Positions 59,203-64,000 of a stretch of 64,000 nt of DNA are shown piece by piece. Numbering within the stretch: position 1 is the first letter of the stretch; every line of letters begins with the position of its first letter. The stretch spans positions 6,740,001-6,804,000 of the forward strand of contig CAMRHE010000076.1 of assembly GCA_947044405.1 (NCBI GenBank), written 5' to 3'. The DNA comes from Leptodactylus fallax. Lineage: Eukaryota; Chordata; Amphibia; Anura; Leptodactylidae. Below the pieces are notes generated by a model. The model searched no databases and had not been told where the DNA came from. It saw nothing but the letters and a program-made list of their open reading frames with translations. Both the position numbers and the translations under genes were made by a program.

Positions 59203-59209
59203 TTATTTT

Positions 59210-60779
59210 AGACCGAATAAAGGCCTATGTTTTATAGCCTGAAACATTAAACAAAGACAAGGAATATACAGTATATAATATGCATAGACAGGGCATTGCG
59301 CAGGACAACAGCGCCACCTACCTGCAACACAGAGAACAGATGCCAGAAAGACTTGCTATTTAGACAATACAATTAAATGTAAGTTGGAAAAGAAAAAAAA
59401 AAAAAAAGCTTCTGTGTTTTCCAGCATAACCAATTTTTGCTGTCTCTGTAATTTTGATCTTAGCCTTGGTTAGATGGGTCCATTACAATATGTTCCAGTC
59501 ATTACCCGCTCGTCCTGCGTTTTTTTTCTCCAATATGGAGATCTGTGTGTGTGTAGTCAGCTCTGACATTATACATCTAAGGACGGGCCGCCTGCGCTAT
59601 ACGTATTATTAGCACTTCTGTCTGGGATTATTAGCTTGCTTGTGCAGTAAAAGGAATGTAATTCAGAGATTTAGGATTTTACATGTTAGGATTTCTCTCT
59701 GAAATAAAGAAAATACCAGTAAATATGTAGCATAGGTTCCTGAGCTTCCATCTTTAGAAAAAGTAGGATGGTATATTACTACATGACTAGGAGGGCTTCC
59801 ATTCAGGAGCCTGGAAAAGCAAGATGTAGGGACAGTTCTATAGGAAATGGTTCACTCAGCAAGAAGCAACATGGGGACCCTCCTTCACTATTTGTTAGTT
59901 TTGTCATATTTCAAAATTCCTGGTGATGTAGGAGTTAATTTTATATTTCTAGTTGGTCTAGGGCAGTGGTAGGCTATGGTCAGATCTGCATAGGAGTCTC
60001 TGGTGCAGAGTCTGGGACGAAAAAGTCCTGTAACAGCTTTTTAACAGCGATGTCTGTTAAAAAATAAAACACCATTATGGTCAATGGGGTTCCCCGGGAT
60101 TCATGGCTGTGCATCATTTGATGGGCCGTTTTTCTGTTCTTCTGGTCCTACGACGATCCATAAGAGTGGATAGAATCCTACAGGTGTGAACATATCACTG
60201 CAAAAGCCCTATTCATTCAGTGATGTCTGCACGTAGCGTAATATGTAGGTGAGGGGCACAGCAACACCAACTATATAGGGTTTGGAAGAACAACTCTTTG
60301 ATAACTATCTAACGGTCTTCAGCCATGTGGCCAATGTAACTAGAATCTCCCTCGAGCGTGACACATCACAACACTTCCTTGGCTGATTCTGCTAGGAGAA
60401 CCCTACTATCGGCTCACCAGTTCCTGGTTTAGCATTCTACACACTCGTTGTAGCCCAGCTTTGCCTCAGTTGGCTTCTTCACCCACTGTGGGAGTCTTGG
60501 CCTACTAACTTCAGCACAAGAACCAAGTTGTGTTATCCCAGCGCTCTACTCACCAGAGCTCTTATGCTTGATACACCATCCATGTTGGTAAGATCAGCAC
60601 CACCTGGTGTTTTAGCGATTAACTACAGTGGCAAGGTCAGGGGTAAATTCAGGCTTCTGAAGGTCCCATCCTGAGGAGAAACAATGGGTAACTGTCCAGT
60701 TTGTCACCACCTGACACCAGTCATACAATATTGTAGCTACTTAATCTCAGTTTGTTACCCTTGTCCTTTATCCACAGTT
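59210..60779. other. unclassified non-coding DNA
   Basis: 59440-59720 is complex and non-repetitive. 59985-60240 has weak inverted GTTCACA-type phrases (GGTCAGATCTGCATAGG and GGTGTGAACATATCAC), perhaps an old Harbinger-like MITE. No gene. Confidence 0.3.
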
Positions 60780-60849
60780 GTCAGGACTTGAACCCAGGGA
60801 CTTTGGTGTCCCAGGCTGTAGCTCTTCCAAACTGAGCTATTCAGCCTCC
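60780..60849 (-). ncRNA. tRNA-derived SINE head or tRNA pseudogene
   Basis: On the minus strand a pol III A box TAGCTCAGTTTGG (60839-60827) is followed after 32 nt by a B box GGTTCAAGTCC (60794-60784). The D-arm GCTC...GAGC can pair. The acceptor stem does not close and the anticodon and T stems are poor, so this is not a working tRNA. Most likely the promoter part of a tRNA-derived SINE whose body would extend to lower coordinates. No tail was identified. Confidence 0.6.
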
Positions 60850-60879
60850 TGGACAGCTCCTGTGCTGATCTAAAGCCTA

Positions 60880-61325
60880 GTTCCCAGTGTCTCTAGTTTC
60901 AGTTCCCGCCTCTCTGGTTTGCTCCACCCTGTTCCTTGATTGAACTTCCTATTTAAACCCAGCCTTGAACTTCCTGCTTTGTGAGATTATTGTGCTCTTC
61001 GCCTGTAATCTAGCCAGCCGCTCCTGCTCTGCTGCCAATACTGACGTTCATCTTGTGCATTGACCCCCTGGCTTGCTCCTGACTGCGACCTCCTCTCCTT
61101 GATCTCTGATTTTGCTACTGCGTGACCTCCTGATACTGACCTGGCTTACTGACTACTCTCTTGTCTGACCCCTTTGTACTGCGCTATCTCCTGTTGCCGA
61201 CTTGGACCGTACAACTGTGTTATATTGGACCTCTGCCACCTCCTGGAAACTACATGCTATTGCATCTTCCTCTGCTTCTGGATTTCCATCAGCCTCTACA
61301 CTTGCTCAGCCTAGTGCAAATATTT
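60880..61325. other. pyrimidine-rich dispersed repeat
   Basis: Dense CTGACCTCCT/CTGACTNC phrases with CCTATTTAAACCCAGCC near 60949. I associate such sequence with amphibian retroelements but cannot define ends or class. No open frame. Confidence 0.3.
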
Positions 61326-61329
61326 TAGG

Positions 61330-62126
61330 CAGGTGCTGCAAAAATGCTGCAAAGTAAGAAGGCTTTCAGAAGTAGAAGGGTTAATAGTTTATTTTTGTCA
61401 GTTAACAAAATACAAAATGAATGAACCAAAGAGAAATGTAAATCCCATCAATATTTGGTGTGACCTTTGCCCTTTGGAGGAGGAGTCCTGGAAGTGATGA
61501 TCCGGCCCCCACAGATATAGCCCTGATCTCCTCATCATCCATCTACAGTTCAACCATATGTGACTATAAGCCCTGATTGTCCAAGCGCGTGTGTTGTCCT
61601 GCCAATTTCTTGGTTCCTATCCAAGTCTACTGCATTCCTTGACGTCGTTACTCATGACATAGGACAAGTCCGCTGCCACCTGAATTTTGGTTCTTTATTC
61701 TAAACACTATTGGTTGTTGTGACTACTTCACAACACTATAAGTTGAGAGGCCATCCTTTTGGCCCTTTAACAAAATTTCTCTTCTGCATGATACTGTATC
61801 ACTCGATGTGCCGCTCGGCGTTTCTCTCTTTCTTTTTGTGAGCTCCTCATCATCCAGTCTGTCTGGGATGACATGAAGAGACAGAAGGATTGGAGCAAGC
61901 ACCATCCACAGAAGATCTGTGCTTAGTTCTCCAAGATGGCGGGAATACCCTCCCTGCCGAGTTCCTTCAAGAACTGTCTACAAGTACCGAGAAGAACTGA
62001 TGGAAGGTAAAGGTAAAGCCAAATATTGATGGGATTTACATTTCTATTACTTCATTTTGATAATTGACAAAAATAAACTATTATTATTTTTACCTTGCAG
62101 AATTGTTTTTCTTTTTCACAGCACTG
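61330..62126 (+). mobile_element. internally deleted Tc1-like element D
   Basis: Inverted ends: AATAGTTTATTTTTGTCAGT (61392) and the complement of GACAAAAATAAACTATTATT (62066). TGTAAATCCCATCAATATTTGG (61438) is likewise inverted as CCAAATATTGATGGGATTTACA (62021). The right end CAGCACTG abuts TA (62127-62128); the left boundary is less exact. The element is about 0.8 kb, half of a full Tc1, and carries only the 3' remnant of a transposase gene. Confidence 0.75.
61845..62005 (+). pseudogene. Tc1-like transposase C-terminal remnant
   Basis: Reads IIQSVWDDMKRQKDWSK, where the family has an I-I-E-S-V-W region with the third catalytic Glu (here Gln). After a stop and shifts, words such as LPAEFLQ-like and VPRR follow. 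No other catalytic region is left. Confidence 0.6.
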
Positions 62127-62129
62127 TAG

Positions 62130-63433
62130 ATGCCCTGTACAAGACAGTGGTTTGCTGGCGTCCTTCTCTAGCACCTAGCACATAGCTCCTGAGGCCTAGC
62201 ACATGCTACACGCCTGCCGGCCCTTTACACTACAGCCATGATCCACTATTCCTAGAGTCGATGACTCCCTTACTATGCAGAGATGGAGGACTGTATGGTA
62301 TATTGTTGCATTACTGCTGAGAAGTAACTATAGGCTCCTCGGCCTCAATGCAATACATTAAATTGGCCCCTCCACCAGTTGACTATAGTAAACATAAAAA
62401 ATAGCATGATGGGGTCCATTGTACCTCAGGATACAGCAGAGGAAGAGGCAGCGCACTCAACTGCCAACCCTAGAACCTGAGGAGGAACTAGAAGAACAGA
62501 CCCACCTACAGTAAGGCCTAATGCTACAATCCAAGGGTCTTCTGAAGGAGGTTCCAAAGTTCTGTTTTGATATTTACAGAGCAGGTGCTATTGGGCTCTG
62601 TGAAAACGGATCGGAATGGAACCCCCATGTCATCAATGGAGGACGGAAGGTACTTGGATGACACTCGAATGTCATCTGAACCCCCTTAGCGAGCACACTC
62701 CATGTGTGCATGAGGTCTTACTCACAACTACTCTGCACAACTAGGAAAATTTCTAGGAGCCTGGAAAGGCTAAGTCTGTGGATACTACAATGACAACTTG
62801 CCACCCAATATAAACTAAATTGCTAAAAAACATGGCAGGTAAAGACAGGCCCAGCCCAGGGCTTCTACCGTATGTACTGAGGAGTCTGTGTCCTTAAGTG
62901 GAAGCAGATCCAGGAAGAGCAGCTCCGGAGGCGACTGTAAAGGTAGGACAAGACCTTGTTGGCACAAGAAAAATAGCTGAGGATGGCATTACAACCCTGA
63001 CTAACAGGGAATCTCAAGTAAACAAGGGATATAAATTATTTTGATGGTGACACGCGATCCTTCCCAAAATGAATTATTATAATTGTGCGTGAAAACCACT
63101 TTGCATTTCACAAGAAGTTATTAATCACGGAGCGGCTGACATTGATGAAGAATAAAATCCTGGTACAGGCAATTTCTTCCAAACAAAAGCCACATTGGGT
63201 TGTGCATTAACGCTATGATTTATGGGAGTACAGACACCGCCGAAGTTGTCAATCACAGTATCCGGGGGGGAAAAGAAGGAAAAATCTTAAAGGCTTATAA
63301 AGATATTTTTTGCCATCGACTCATTCTACAAGGGCTCTGGTGGATGCCTTGACTGAGTTCTTATAATTGGTTAGAGCCTTAAAGGGAAGGTCTGTTTTTG
63401 CAACCAATGTTTGTTTGTTTTTTCATAGTGAAC
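62130..63433. other. unclassified DNA; candidate conserved stretch near 63000-63300
   Basis: 63000-63300 is complex, with AAAATGAATTATTATAATTG and CACAAGAAGTTATTAATCACGG, and resembles conserved regulatory DNA in texture. No frame or repeat structure. Confidence 0.3.
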
Positions 63434-63437
63434 ATGC

Positions 63438-63790
63438 CCTTTAAGGCTGGGGCCCCACGTTGTGAAAACACAGCATTTTGGCATAGGTGGAAAAAAGGCA
63501 GCAAAAAAAAAAAAACTGCATTTTACATTACCTGCAAAGTGGATGGGATTCTGGCTAATCCCATCCACACATTGCAGAAAAAATCTGCAACGGAAAAGCT
63601 GCGATTTCAAAAACGCTTATGTTTTTGAAAATCGCAGCATGACAATGTTTCCTACGGAAACGCTGGCATTTTCCCTATAGGTATGATAGGGGCAGAAAGA
63701 GTTTCTGTGAAAAATGCTGCGGAAAGAAACGCGATGCGTTTCTATCGTGGTCTTTTTTGCTGCGTTTTTTGCATCGTTATGCCCTGGTCG
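63438..63790. mobile_element. palindromic MITE, GGCCCCAC family, copy 3
   Basis: Left TTAAGGCTGGGGCCCCACG; the right end (CATCGTTATGCCCTGG) is eroded. The interior matches 11302-11652 closely and in order: GATGGGATTCTGGCTAATCCC, CACATTGCAGAAAAA, AATCGCAGCATGACAAT, CCTACGGAAACGCTGGC. Immediately followed by an AAAGGGGTTTTC MITE start, as at 11655. Confidence 0.65.
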
Positions 63791-64000
63791 AAAGGGGTTT
63801 TCTGTGACTTTTCAATTGATGACCTATGATCAACTGAAGATTTATGTAAATGGTCTGAGCTGCGATACCAAGCACAGCCACTATAGAAATGAATGGCGCT
63901 GTGATTGATAAGTACTTAATAGGTTGCAATGTTCACCTGAATGTTCTTCAAAAAGCTGGGAAACCGGGTATCGGATCCCTGACAATTATTCTAAAGATAG
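63791..64000. mobile_element. MITE left part, cut by window end
   Basis: Begins AAAGGGGTTTTCTGTGAC, then GATGACCTATGATC, analogous to the start of the element at 11655. The right half lies outside the window. Confidence 0.45.

Overview
This window looks like intergenic or intronic DNA from a vertebrate, most probably a frog or toad. That is inferred from its content. It has several distinct Tc1-like transposons, truncated LINEs of the CR1/L2/Rex group, and many palindromic MITE-like elements (hAT-, Harbinger- and TTAA-type). It also has long (TA)n microsatellites and minisatellites. A retroposon tail reading GTTGGCGCTATATAAATAAA followed by (ATT)n is of a type I associate with amphibian genomes. 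I found no host protein-coding gene. All recognisable coding sequence belongs to transposable elements, and every copy is broken.

Layout. 1-6.4 kb: mostly unique AT-rich DNA with dispersed repeats. 6.4-9.1 kb: a hAT-like end, then a 31-32 bp minisatellite split by Tc1 element A (7440-9006, TA duplication, one nonsense codon). 10.1-10.8 kb: a decayed Tc1-like gene whose middle is replaced by about 92 bp of telomere-type repeat. 11.3-17.0 kb: palindromic MITEs, including a complete 408-bp hAT-type MITE nested in another foldback, and a Harbinger-like element full of GTCCGTT heptamers. 17-26.5 kb: mostly unclassified, with microsatellites and a few MITEs. 26.5-29.4 kb: a second 31-bp minisatellite interrupted by LINE copy 1. 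31.4-32.0 and 39.1-39.9 kb: two large TTAA-flanked foldback elements. 35.6-36.8 kb: LINE copy 2, inverted relative to copy 1, with an in-frame deletion of the reverse transcriptase core. 42.4-43.6 kb: a ~76-bp tandem array. 44.3-44.9 kb: a MITE and a third LINE 3' end. 48.3-48.7 kb: another array of the first minisatellite family. 49.1-50.7 kb: Tc1 element B inside a (TA)n tract. 54.8-55.1 kb: a clean Harbinger-like MITE. 55.4-57.0 kb: Tc1 element C, with a long open frame but no ATG and a changed catalytic residue. 58.5-59.2 kb: a foldback plus GA/GATA microsatellites. 60.8 kb: a tRNA-like SINE head. 61.3-62.1 kb: a deleted Tc1-like remnant (D). 63.4-64 kb: MITEs that repeat the pair seen at 11.3 kb.

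There is no operon or pathway. The window is best read as a record of successive insertions, many into tandem or simple repeats, followed by decay. The most notable points are the telomeric repeat inside a transposase fossil, the in-frame RT-core deletion, the substituted catalytic Asp in Tc1 C, the minisatellite family found at four loci, and the nested foldback elements. Unclassified stretches may include conserved non-coding elements, which sequence reading alone cannot settle.
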